Origin: Streptomyces durmitorensis
GTDB taxonomy: Bacteria; Actinomycetota; Actinomycetes; Streptomycetales; Streptomycetaceae
Assembly: GCF_023498005.1 (NCBI RefSeq)
Contig: NZ_CP097289.1
Coordinates: 2,542,001 to 2,606,000 of the forward strand
Reading direction: 5' to 3'
DNA: 64,000 nucleotides
Under the pieces are notes generated by a model. That model ran no database searches, had not been told where the DNA came from, and was given only the letters and a program-made list of their open reading frames with translations. Shown piece after piece: positions 16,824-26,132 of this stretch (position 1 is the first letter of the stretch; each line of letters starts with the position of its first letter). The translations under genes and the position numbers were made by a program.

Positions 16824-17651
16824 ATGAACAGCCCAAAACGACGGTCACGGAGGAATGCGTCGGCGATGCGGATGGTGGGCGCGCTGCTCGCCGTCCACCG
16901 CGAGGCGGCCGGGTACACACAGAAATCGCTGGCCGAGCGGTTCGTGGTCGGCGAGGAGGCCATCGCCTCTATTGAGCAGGGTCGGCGTCCGCTGAAGATG
17001 GATCTGGCGGTGCAGCTGGATGAACTCCTGGGCACCAACCGGACGCTGGAGACCGCCGTCGACAATATGCCGGAGGTGGATCTGGTTCCTCGGTGGGCCG
17101 AGGAGTATCTGGACTGCGAGCGGGAGGCTATTGCGATTTCCTTGTACGCGAATCAAGTGCTTCCTGGGCAGTTGCAGACTGAGGCGTACGCACGGGCGGT
17201 GTTCCGCAGCCGCGTCCCAGTCTTCGACGAGGACGAGATCGAGCAGTTCGTCGCGACGCGTATCGAGCGTCAGGGAATTCTGCATCGCAAGGTCCCGCCG
17301 ACCACGAGCTTCGTGATCTGGGAAGCAGTACTGCACGACCGCCTTGGCAGCCAGAAGGTGTACATCGAGCAGCTTCACCGCCTCCGCGCGTACGCCGAAC
17401 TCCCAGGCCTCGCTTTGCAGATCCTGCCGTTTGGACGCACCACGCACGCCGCCCTCGACGGCCCGTTCGTGCTGCTTGAAACACCCGAACACCAACGGCT
17501 CGCCTACACCGAGACCCAGCGCGGAAGCCAACTGATCGCCGATCCTGACGAGGTGGCGATCCTGACGCAGAAATGTGCGATGCTGCGATCGCAGGCCCTA
17601 AGCCCGGAGGACACCAGGGACCTGTTGGACCGTCTGCTAGGAGAGCAATGA
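16824..17651 (+). CDS. XRE-family regulator with DUF5753 (WhiJ/Scr1-like)
   Basis: This 275-residue protein starts at ATG 16824, nine bases after GGAG. Residues 15-75 form a helix-turn-helix (YTQKSLAERFVVGEEAIASIEQG). The remainder, from about residue 90, is the DUF5753 domain common to Streptomyces WhiJ-like regulators, with the conserved stretch ANQVLPGQLQTEAYARAVF. Its stop overlaps the ATG of a DUF397 gene by four bases, so the two are translationally coupled. In characterised relatives the pair works like a regulator with a small modulating partner in development or antibiotic control. Here it likely regulates itself and the divergent ATPase gene. Confidence 0.85.
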   Translation: MNSPKRRSRRNASAMRMVGALLAVHREAAGYTQKSLAERFVVGEEAIASIEQGRRPLKMDLAVQLDELLGTNRTLETAVDNMPEVDLVPRWAEEYLDCEREAIAISLYANQVLPGQLQTEAYARAVFRSRVPVFDEDEIEQFVATRIERQGILHRKVPPTTSFVIWEAVLHDRLGSQKVYIEQLHRLRAYAELPGLALQILPFGRTTHAALDGPFVLLETPEHQRLAYTETQRGSQLIADPDEVAILTQKCAMLRSQALSPEDTRDLLDRLLGEQ

Positions 17652-17890
17652 GCGGCACCGCGCTTATGTGGTTCAAGTCGACCTACAGCGGCAGCGAGGG
17701 CGGCGAATGCCTCGAAGTCGCCTACGCCTGGCGGAAGTCGAGCTACAGCGGTAGCGAAGGCGGCAACTGCCTCGAAGTCGCCGCCCACCCCACCGCCGTA
17801 CACATCCGCGACTCCAAGAACTCGGAAGACGGCCCCCACCTCACCGTGGCCCCGGAAGCCTGGGCCGCCTTCCTGGCCCTTCCCGCATAA
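17648..17890 (+). CDS. DUF397 protein with duplicated core motif
   Basis: This 80-residue protein begins in an ATGA overlap with the upstream regulator. DUF397 proteins normally contain one W/F-x-KSxYSGxxGxCLEVA motif followed by a short strand (HIRDSKNSEDGPHLTV), which is present here. This copy has the motif twice in tandem: FKSTYSGSEGGECLEVA and then RKSSYSGSEGGNCLEVA. The DNA repeats are nearly identical, pointing to a recent in-frame duplication. It presumably binds the WhiJ-like partner. Downstream is an MFS gene remnant. Confidence 0.85.
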   Translation: MSGTALMWFKSTYSGSEGGECLEVAYAWRKSSYSGSEGGNCLEVAAHPTAVHIRDSKNSEDGPHLTVAPEAWAAFLALPA

Positions 17891-18110
17891 CCAGGTCACT
17901 CCGGCGGACCCGGCAGTTGTGCAGCGCTCCGTGGACCAGCTCGGCGGCTCACTCGGTCTCGCGGTGCTCGTGGGAGCCGTGGTCGGCGGCGGAAGTACTC
18001 AAGTGGCCGCCTATCGGGCCGCGTTCGCGTGGGCGGCGGTCGGCGTGCTCGTCGCGGCGGCGGGCGTGGCGATCACCGCCCGCAGCCGCCCTCGCCGGGG
18101 CCCTGCCTGA
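17889..18110 (+). pseudogene. C-terminal remnant of a DHA2-type MFS transporter
   Basis: An open frame of about 70 codons without a plausible start reads TPADPAV..SVDQLGGSLGLAVLVGAV and then a final membrane helix and basic tail, which is the end of a drug-efflux MFS transporter of the 14-helix type. The rest of the transporter is absent; the frame begins immediately after the DUF397 stop. It appears to be the scar of a deletion that brought the WhiJ-like locus next to the SARP gene. An alternative is a free-standing 63-residue membrane protein from GTG 17919, which I think less likely. Confidence 0.65.
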
Positions 18111-18114
18111 CCGC

Positions 18115-20976
18115 TCATCCGGTCCCGCCCAGCGCGAGCCGTATGGCGTCCCGCGTCGCCGCTCCCTCCGCGAAGGCCGCCGCGAAGGCCCGCTCGCCGA
18201 GGGCTCGGCGCACGAGGTGCTCGACTTCGGTATGGGCCTCGTGGAGCGGCCGCAGGCCCGTCAGCGCGACGCCGGTCGTCCGCAGGAGTCGGCATGCCGC
18301 CCCTATCAGCCGGGCGGCGCGGCCGTGGTCCCCTGTCGCGGCGACGGCCCAGGCCATGGCTTCCATGCCCCACACGATCCCCCAGCGGTCACCGAAGGCC
18401 CGCTGCCGACGCAGGGAGTCACGGAACAGGGCCACCGCCCGGTGCGGGTCGCCGTGCCGGAGCTCCGCGAGTCCCATGCCCCACAGCCCCCAGGAGTGCG
18501 CCCAGCCCGCGCCGTGGGTTTCGGCCTCGGTCATGTACTCCCGCCCGACCGCCAGCGCGAGCTCCCGCTCGCCGAGGAAGGCCGCCGCCATGGCCCAGAG
18601 CATGGTCGCCATGTGGGCGTCGCCCACCTGACCGCCCGCCTGGAAGCACTCCCTGGCCCGGCGCAGGAGCGCGATGGACCCCGCGTCCGCGTGGACGAGG
18701 AAGGCGAAGGCGCCCTCCATGTACGTGAGCACGGCCAGCGCTTCGCCGTCCCCGCTGTCCTGACCGAGCCGCACGGCATCGGCCAGGAAGCGTTCGGCGG
18801 CGGACTGGTCCCCCTGGCACAGCGCGATCCAGGCGGCCAGTGCCAGACAGCCGACGCGCAGCGGGGCGGGCGCCGTCGGGGCGAGGTCGAGGGCGCGGGT
18901 CAGCCAGTGGCGGCCTTCCCCGAGCGAGCTGCTGAAGAACCAGTACCGGGTGCGGGTGAGGTTCGCGGCGATCCCGAGGCCGACCGTGGCGTCGCCCTCC
19001 CCCGTGACGCAGAAGTCCAGGGCCGCCCGCAGGTTCGGCGACTCCAGGCGCAGCCGGGACAGCCAGGCGACCTCGTCGGGCCCGCACCACCGCTCCGCCG
19101 CCCGCGCGGTCATGTCCGCGTAGTACGCGCAGTGGCGCCGTCGCAGCAGAATGTCCCCGCCGAGCTCCTGGAGCCTGCACTGCCCGTACTGGCGCAGGGT
19201 CTCCAGCATGCGGTACCTGGCTCGGGGGCCGGTCGTGTCGACGGTGAGCACCGACTTGTGCGCCAGGGCGGCGAGTACGTCCACGATGTCCTCGCGGGTG
19301 GCGTCCTCGCCGGGGCACACCGCCTCGGCCGCCGCGAGGTCGAAGCCGCCGGAGAACACCGACACCCCTGCCCACAGCCTCTTCTCGCGTTCGTCGCAGA
19401 GGTCGTGGCTCCAGTCGACGACGCCGCGCAGGGTGCGCTGGTGCCGGGGTCCCGTGGACTTCCCGGTGTCGGAGAGGAGCCGGAACCGGTCGTCGAGGCG
19501 CTCCAGGATCTCCTCGGCCGAGAGCGCGCCGAGGCGCACGGCGGCCAGCTCGATCGCCAGCGGAATGCCGTCCAGGCGGCGGCACAGGCGGCCCACGGCT
19601 TCTTCGTTGCGTCCGGTGATCCGGAAGTGCGGGGCGCAGGCCTCGGCACGGTCGGCGAGCAGCCGCACGGCTTCGCAGCGCGCGGGCGCCGCTGGTGCGC
19701 CCCGGTCGTGGGGGACGACCAGCGGCGGTACGGGCAGCAGATACTCGCCGGGGACGCGCAGCCCCTGGCGGCTGGTGGCCAGCACGCGCAGGCCTGGGGC
19801 CGCCGCCAGGAGCGTACTCAGGAGCTGGCCGGCCGCCTCGGCGACGTGCTCGCAGTTGTCGAGGACGAGCAGCAACTGCCGTTCCCGCAGGTGCTCGACG
19901 AGCACCTCCGTGCCGGGGCGCAGTGATTGGTCGGGGATGCCGAGCGCATCGGCGACCGCGCGGTCCAGGAGCTTCGGTTCGGTCAGTGGTGCGAGGTCGG
20001 CGAGCCATGCCCCGTGCGGGAAGGCCCAGGAGGCCTCGGCCGCCGCGCGCAGCGCGAGTCGCGTCTTGCCGACTCCGCCGGGCCCGGTGAGCGTGACGAG
20101 GCGGGCGTTCTCCAGGAGCTTCCGCGTCCTGCGGAGCATGCTCTCCCGGCCGATGAACGTCGTCGTCTCGGCGGGAAGGTTCCCCTCGGACCGCGCGCCC
20201 CCCGGCGACGTGGGTGTGGTCAGGGAGGGGTCAGCGGTGAGCACCCGCTGATGGAGATGCCACAGCTCAGGGCCCGGGTTGACGCCCAGCTCCTCCCTCA
20301 GGAGCCCACTGACGGTCCGGTAGCAGTCCAGGGCCTCGCCCTGTCGGCCCGAGCGGTAGAGGGCCAGCATGCGCTGCGCCCAGAAGCGCTCCTGGAGCGG
20401 GTGGGCGTCGGTGAGTTCGCGCAGGCGCGGCAGTACGTCCGTGTGGCGCCCGAGCTGGAAATCGGCGTCGGTGCGCAACTCCAGGGCGCCGAGGCGGCGT
20501 TCGTTCAGCGCGGGGGCGACGTCGAGGCGCAGCCGCTCCGACGGAACGTCCGAGAAAGGCTCTCCCCGCCACAGCGCAAGCGCCTCGCCTAGCAGCGCCG
20601 AAGCCCTCTCCGCCGCCTGCGCCGCAGCGGCGGACCGGGCGCGGGTGACCAGGGCGTCGAACCGGTGCAGGTCCAGGGCCTCGTCGGGCACCTCGATGAG
20701 ATAGCCGTCCGCGCAGGTGCGGATCGGCCCGCCGGACGGACCACTGAGGGTGCGACGCAGCCGGAGCACGTAATTCTGCAGGGCGTTGCGGGCGCCGTCC
20801 GGCGGTTCGTCCCACAGTCTGGCGATCAGGGTGTCGGTGGGAACGACCTTGTTGGCGTCCACCAGGAGCGACGCCAGAAGGGCCCGCTGCTTGGCTGCCC
20901 GCATCTCCACGGGCCTGCCACTGAACAGCACTTCAAGCGGCCCCAGAAGCCTGTACTCGAACTCCGTGATCCTCAC
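18115..20976 (-). CDS. Large SARP-family regulator (AfsR/BTAD type with NB-ARC and TPR-like region)
   Basis: This 953-residue protein starts with GTG. Residues 1-95 are an OmpR-type winged helix (VEMRAAKQRALLASLL...NALQNYVLRLRRTL), followed by the bacterial transcriptional activation domain (about 100-250). A STAND/NB-ARC ATPase has Walker A TGPGGVGKTRL (Lys304) and a Walker B near LLLVLDNCEHV. The C-terminal 350 residues are helical repeats. Such proteins are ATP-dependent activators of secondary metabolism or stress genes that bind direct TCGAG-type repeats near -35. A pair of 11-bp-spaced TCGAGTGACC repeats lies in the gap to the divergent small secreted gene. No biosynthetic cluster is visible nearby. 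Confidence 0.9.
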   Translation of the reverse strand: MRITEFEYRLLGPLEVLFSGRPVEMRAAKQRALLASLLVDANKVVPTDTLIARLWDEPPDGARNALQNYVLRLRRTLSGPSGGPIRTCADGYLIEVPDEALDLHRFDALVTRARSAAAAQAAERASALLGEALALWRGEPFSDVPSERLRLDVAPALNERRLGALELRTDADFQLGRHTDVLPRLRELTDAHPLQERFWAQRMLALYRSGRQGEALDCYRTVSGLLREELGVNPGPELWHLHQRVLTADPSLTTPTSPGGARSEGNLPAETTTFIGRESMLRRTRKLLENARLVTLTGPGGVGKTRLALRAAAEASWAFPHGAWLADLAPLTEPKLLDRAVADALGIPDQSLRPGTEVLVEHLRERQLLLVLDNCEHVAEAAGQLLSTLLAAAPGLRVLATSRQGLRVPGEYLLPVPPLVVPHDRGAPAAPARCEAVRLLADRAEACAPHFRITGRNEEAVGRLCRRLDGIPLAIELAAVRLGALSAEEILERLDDRFRLLSDTGKSTGPRHQRTLRGVVDWSHDLCDEREKRLWAGVSVFSGGFDLAAAEAVCPGEDATREDIVDVLAALAHKSVLTVDTTGPRARYRMLETLRQYGQCRLQELGGDILLRRRHCAYYADMTARAAERWCGPDEVAWLSRLRLESPNLRAALDFCVTGEGDATVGLGIAANLTRTRYWFFSSSLGEGRHWLTRALDLAPTAPAPLRVGCLALAAWIALCQGDQSAAERFLADAVRLGQDSGDGEALAVLTYMEGAFAFLVHADAGSIALLRRARECFQAGGQVGDAHMATMLWAMAAAFLGERELALAVGREYMTEAETHGAGWAHSWGLWGMGLAELRHGDPHRAVALFRDSLRRQRAFGDRWGIVWGMEAMAWAVAATGDHGRAARLIGAACRLLRTTGVALTGLRPLHEAHTEVEHLVRRALGERAFAAAFAEGAATRDAIRLALGGTG

Positions 20977-21018
20977 CCCCGTAACCCAGAGTCATCATTC
21001 CAGCACGAGGGGTGAGTG

Positions 21019-21039
21019 TCGAGTGACCATCGAGTGACC
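21019..21039 (+). promoter_or_regulatory. SARP-type direct repeats (TCGAGTGACC x2, 11-bp period)
   Basis: Two identical copies of TCGAGTGACC start at 21019 and 21030, an 11-bp spacing of one helical turn. SARP activators bind direct TCGAG-like repeats with 11- or 22-bp periods. The site is between the SARP gene and the gene at 21132, about 95 bp before the latter's ATG. Confidence 0.55.
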
Positions 21040-21131
21040 GGCGCGAGAGAGCTCCTCGGAAACATCGCAGCAGTGGAAGAAGCGGTGCGCGTCCGGTGCA
21101 CCGCCACGGAAATCCCGAAGGAGACCCACCC

Positions 21132-21485
21132 ATGAACAACAACAAGCCTCGCCGCCTCACCGGGCTCGCCCTCAAGCTCGCGGCGGTGGCGGCCGCCGTG
21201 CTGCCGGTGTTCGCCGTCGCGCCGGGCGCGGCGGCGGCACAGCAGGCGCCGGCCGCGGCGGCCAATGTCCTCAACTGCACCACGGACACCGACGGCTACT
21301 GGGGTCACGCGCACTGCACCAACAACACCGGTGTCGTGACGGCCTTCCGTGTCACGGTGGTCTGCGGGGAATGGCCGGACACCGCCGGGGACTGGAAGAC
21401 GCTGAAGCCGGGCGCGTCCGACGTGTCGAGTGCCCGCTGCATCGCCGGCACGGGTGTCGGCAGTGTCGGCTGGGAAGAAGGGTGA
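21132..21485 (+). CDS. Small secreted protein with four cysteines
   Basis: This 117-residue protein starts at ATG 21132 behind AAGGAG. A Sec signal peptide (about 1-36, ending AAAAQ) is followed by an Ala-rich spacer and a compact domain of about 70 residues with four cysteines (LNC, AHC, VVC, ARC), enough for two disulfides. Small Cys-paired secreted proteins of this kind are common in Streptomyces but I know no function for this one. It is divergent from the SARP regulator with SARP-type repeats in between, so it is probably a target of that regulator. Confidence 0.7.
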   Translation: MNNNKPRRLTGLALKLAAVAAAVLPVFAVAPGAAAAQQAPAAAANVLNCTTDTDGYWGHAHCTNNTGVVTAFRVTVVCGEWPDTAGDWKTLKPGASDVSSARCIAGTGVGSVGWEEG

Positions 21486-21587
21486 CAGCGCGATGTCGCC
21501 GTGCCTAAGATCGACGGCGACATCGCGTGTCGGTCACCGGCTGGGTGAGGCATGGAGGTGTCAGGAGATGCCTTCTGGAGGCATTCC

Positions 21588-21968
21588 TTGTCAGTCGAGC
21601 TGAACCACACGATCATCCACGCCCGGGACAACCGGGAGTCCGCCGAGTTCTTCTCGGATCTTCTGGGGCTCGAAATCGCCTCGGAGTGGGGCCCGTTCAT
21701 CGCGGTGCAACTGAGCAACTCCGTCACCCTGGACTTCGCCACCGTCCCCGCGGACAAGATCACCCCGCAGCACTACGCCTTCCTCGTCTCCGAGGAGGAG
21801 TTCGAAGCGGCGTACGCGAAGATCTCAGAACGCGGCATCGAGCACTGGGCGGACCCGCATCAGAAGCTGCCGGGCGAGTTCAACACCAATGACGGCGGCC
21901 GAGGGGTCTACTTCCTGGACCCGGCGGACCACGCCATGGAACTGATCACGGTGCCGTACGGCGGCTAG
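21588..21968 (+). CDS. VOC-superfamily (glyoxalase/dioxygenase-fold) protein
   Basis: The start is taken as TTG 21588, giving 126 residues beginning MSVELNHTIIHARDN, because CTGGAGG lies six bases upstream and homologues begin at this point; an ATG at 21552 would add 12 unsupported residues. The chain is one VOC module of paired beta-alpha-beta-beta-beta units: NHTI...ESAEFFSDLLGLE, then HYAFLVSEEEFEAAYAKI and a C-terminal VYFLDPADHAMELIT. The usual metal ligands (His5, His of QHYAF, Glu of MELI) are present, so it may bind a metal. Members include fosfomycin and bleomycin resistance proteins and lyases; the substrate here is unknown. Confidence 0.8.
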   Translation: MSVELNHTIIHARDNRESAEFFSDLLGLEIASEWGPFIAVQLSNSVTLDFATVPADKITPQHYAFLVSEEEFEAAYAKISERGIEHWADPHQKLPGEFNTNDGGRGVYFLDPADHAMELITVPYGG

Positions 21969-21970
21969 AA

Positions 21971-22013
21971 GCGCCCCTTAAGGGGCGCGGGGAACTGCGC
22001 GACAAGCCCCCAC
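21971..22013. repeat. Dispersed Streptomyces intergenic repeat with an 18-bp palindrome
   Basis: It begins three bases after the VOC stop with the palindrome GCGCCCCTTAAGGGGCGC (21971-21988) and continues GGGGAACTGCGCGACAAGCCC. I recognise this as a sequence repeated many times between genes in Streptomyces chromosomes. Its function is unknown; it may help terminate transcription. Confidence 0.6.
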
Positions 22014-22032
22014 GAGGCCGCGGACAAAGCAC

Positions 22033-22070
22033 GAGGGCCGCACCCCCGCCAAAACGGGGGTGCGGCCCTC
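22033..22070. terminator. Bidirectional hairpin terminator between the VOC gene and acnA
   Basis: A perfect 16-bp stem (GAGGGCCGCACCCCCG and its complement) with a six-base loop CCAAAA lies between two convergent genes and should stop transcription from both sides. Confidence 0.9.
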
Positions 22071-22089
22071 AACTGCTGGCTGCTGAGGC

Positions 22090-24870
<2,781 letters not shown>

Positions 24871-24871
24871 C

Positions 24872-24890
24872 TAAGGTAAGGCTTAGTTAG
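24872..24890 (-). promoter_or_regulatory. Iron-box-like (DmdR1/IdeR) sequence upstream of acnA
   Basis: TAAGGTAAGGCTTAGTTAG matches 12 of 19 positions of the iron-box palindrome TTAGGTTAGGCTAACCTAA, with the central TAAGG-C-T spacing kept. It lies 68-86 bp upstream of the acnA GTG, where promoter elements are expected. Compare the much better box at 59106-59124. Confidence 0.45.
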
Positions 24891-24932
24891 GTAACCCTTA
24901 CCGGGTGGCGGCTACTGGTGCGCCTCGGCAGA

Positions 24933-24950
24933 TATCTCGATGTCGAGATA
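24933..24950. promoter_or_regulatory. 18-bp palindrome TATCTC-N6-GAGATA upstream of acnA
   Basis: TATCTCGATGTCGAGATA has perfect 8-bp arms. It sits just before the 3' end of the LacI gene, 129 bp upstream of acnA. The same outer sequence and spacing recur 11 bp before the HTH-MurA start (28118-28135). Confidence 0.55.
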
Positions 24951-24953
24951 ACT

Positions 24954-25976
24954 CTAGTACATCACCCGGCGTCGCGACGAGGTGCGCTGCCTCACGCCCG
25001 CCGGGACCATGACCGGACGGGGCGTATCGGGCTGCCCTTTTTCGATCAGGTCGACCAGGAGCGCCACCGCCGTGCGGGCCGTGCGCTCCGGGTCGAGCGT
25101 CACCGTGGTGACGGGCGGCTCGGTCTCCGCGTACCCCGGATCCTCGCTCGCACAGACGAGCAGCAGATCGTCCGGGACACGCAGGCCGTGCCGGGCCGCC
25201 GCGGCGAGGAGCTGACGGCCGCCGGGGTCGTAGACGGCGTGGACGGCGTCGATCCGTCCGTGCACCTTCCCTCCGGGCACCTCCCCTCCGAGCACCTCGT
25301 CGAAGGCGTGACCTTCATCGTCGTACGCAATGAAGGGGACCACCAGCGGGGACACCGCGTGCTCGGCGCACCAGGCGATGTACGTCTCGGTCACTACGCG
25401 CGCGTAGTGCTCGTCGCCGTCGCCTGACTGGAGCGCGATGCGGGTCGCGCCGGATGCCGTGAGGTGGTCGAGGACCTCGCGGGTGGTCGCCACGTGGTCG
25501 TTGTCCACCCAGTGGTCCCCGGGGCGTACGTCGCCGGGGACGCCGTCGAAGACGAGCGGGATGCCGCGGGCGCGCAGGGCGCGGACCATGGGGTCGCCCC
25601 GCGGGCTGTCCATGACGAGCATTCCGTCCACGGCGATGCTGTGCCAGGTGTCCTCCGTCACGCGGTCCGCGGGGAGGATGGTGAGGGCGTAGCCGCGGGC
25701 GTGGGCCGTGGCGGTGGCGGCGGTGATGGCCCGGGAGAAGTAGGCGACTTCCGTGTAGTCCCAGGCTCGGGGGTACGTGGTGACGGCTACCCCGAGTATC
25801 CGCGTGCGCGGGGCTTGGGGTGCGCCGTAGCCCAGGGCGGTGGCTGCCTCGCGTACCCGGCGGCGGGTGGACTTGCCCACGCGGCCCGTGCCGTTCAGGG
25901 CGTGGGAGACCGTCGCGGTCGATACCTCCGCTGCGCGGGCTATGTCGGCGAGGGTTGGCCTTGGCACGGGGGACAT
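24954..25976 (-). CDS. LacI-family transcriptional regulator
   Basis: This 340-residue regulator begins with a LacI helix-turn-helix (TLADIARAAEVSTATVSHALNGTGRV, residues 8-33) and hinge, then a periplasmic-binding-like sensor domain from about residue 60. The effector pocket is divergent and gives no ligand. It includes a short Gly-rich insertion (GGEVPGGKVHGR, about residue 238). It diverges from a secreted amidohydrolase gene 156 bp away, which is its most likely target. Its stop lies four bases from the palindrome upstream of acnA. A LacI-type operator also occurs before the GH92 gene 20 kb away, but nothing ties it to this protein. Confidence 0.9.
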   Translation of the reverse strand: MSPVPRPTLADIARAAEVSTATVSHALNGTGRVGKSTRRRVREAATALGYGAPQAPRTRILGVAVTTYPRAWDYTEVAYFSRAITAATATAHARGYALTILPADRVTEDTWHSIAVDGMLVMDSPRGDPMVRALRARGIPLVFDGVPGDVRPGDHWVDNDHVATTREVLDHLTASGATRIALQSGDGDEHYARVVTETYIAWCAEHAVSPLVVPFIAYDDEGHAFDEVLGGEVPGGKVHGRIDAVHAVYDPGGRQLLAAAARHGLRVPDDLLLVCASEDPGYAETEPPVTTVTLDPERTARTAVALLVDLIEKGQPDTPRPVMVPAGVRQRTSSRRRVMY

Positions 25977-26037
25977 CGTACGGATTCCGTCGTGGCGGGT
26001 GGGTTCTGGTTAACGGGTTACGCGGCGAGTCTTTGTG

Positions 26038-26054
26038 CCGCCGCTTCGCGGCGG
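26038..26054. repeat. Short GC hairpin between the LacI and amidohydrolase genes
   Basis: CCGCCGC-TTC-GCGGCGG forms a perfect 7-bp stem with a tight three-base loop and is followed by ATCTTT. It lies about 80 bp before the amidohydrolase ATG, inside looser GCGGGTGGG / CCCACCC flanks. It could be a leader hairpin or a dispersed repeat. Confidence 0.4.
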
Positions 26055-26132
26055 ATCTTTCCCGCCCACCCACCCGTTTACCCCGCGACACATCGCGTAC
26101 GTCCGGGGCCGGGCTGTCCTCAGGAGTCCCTC

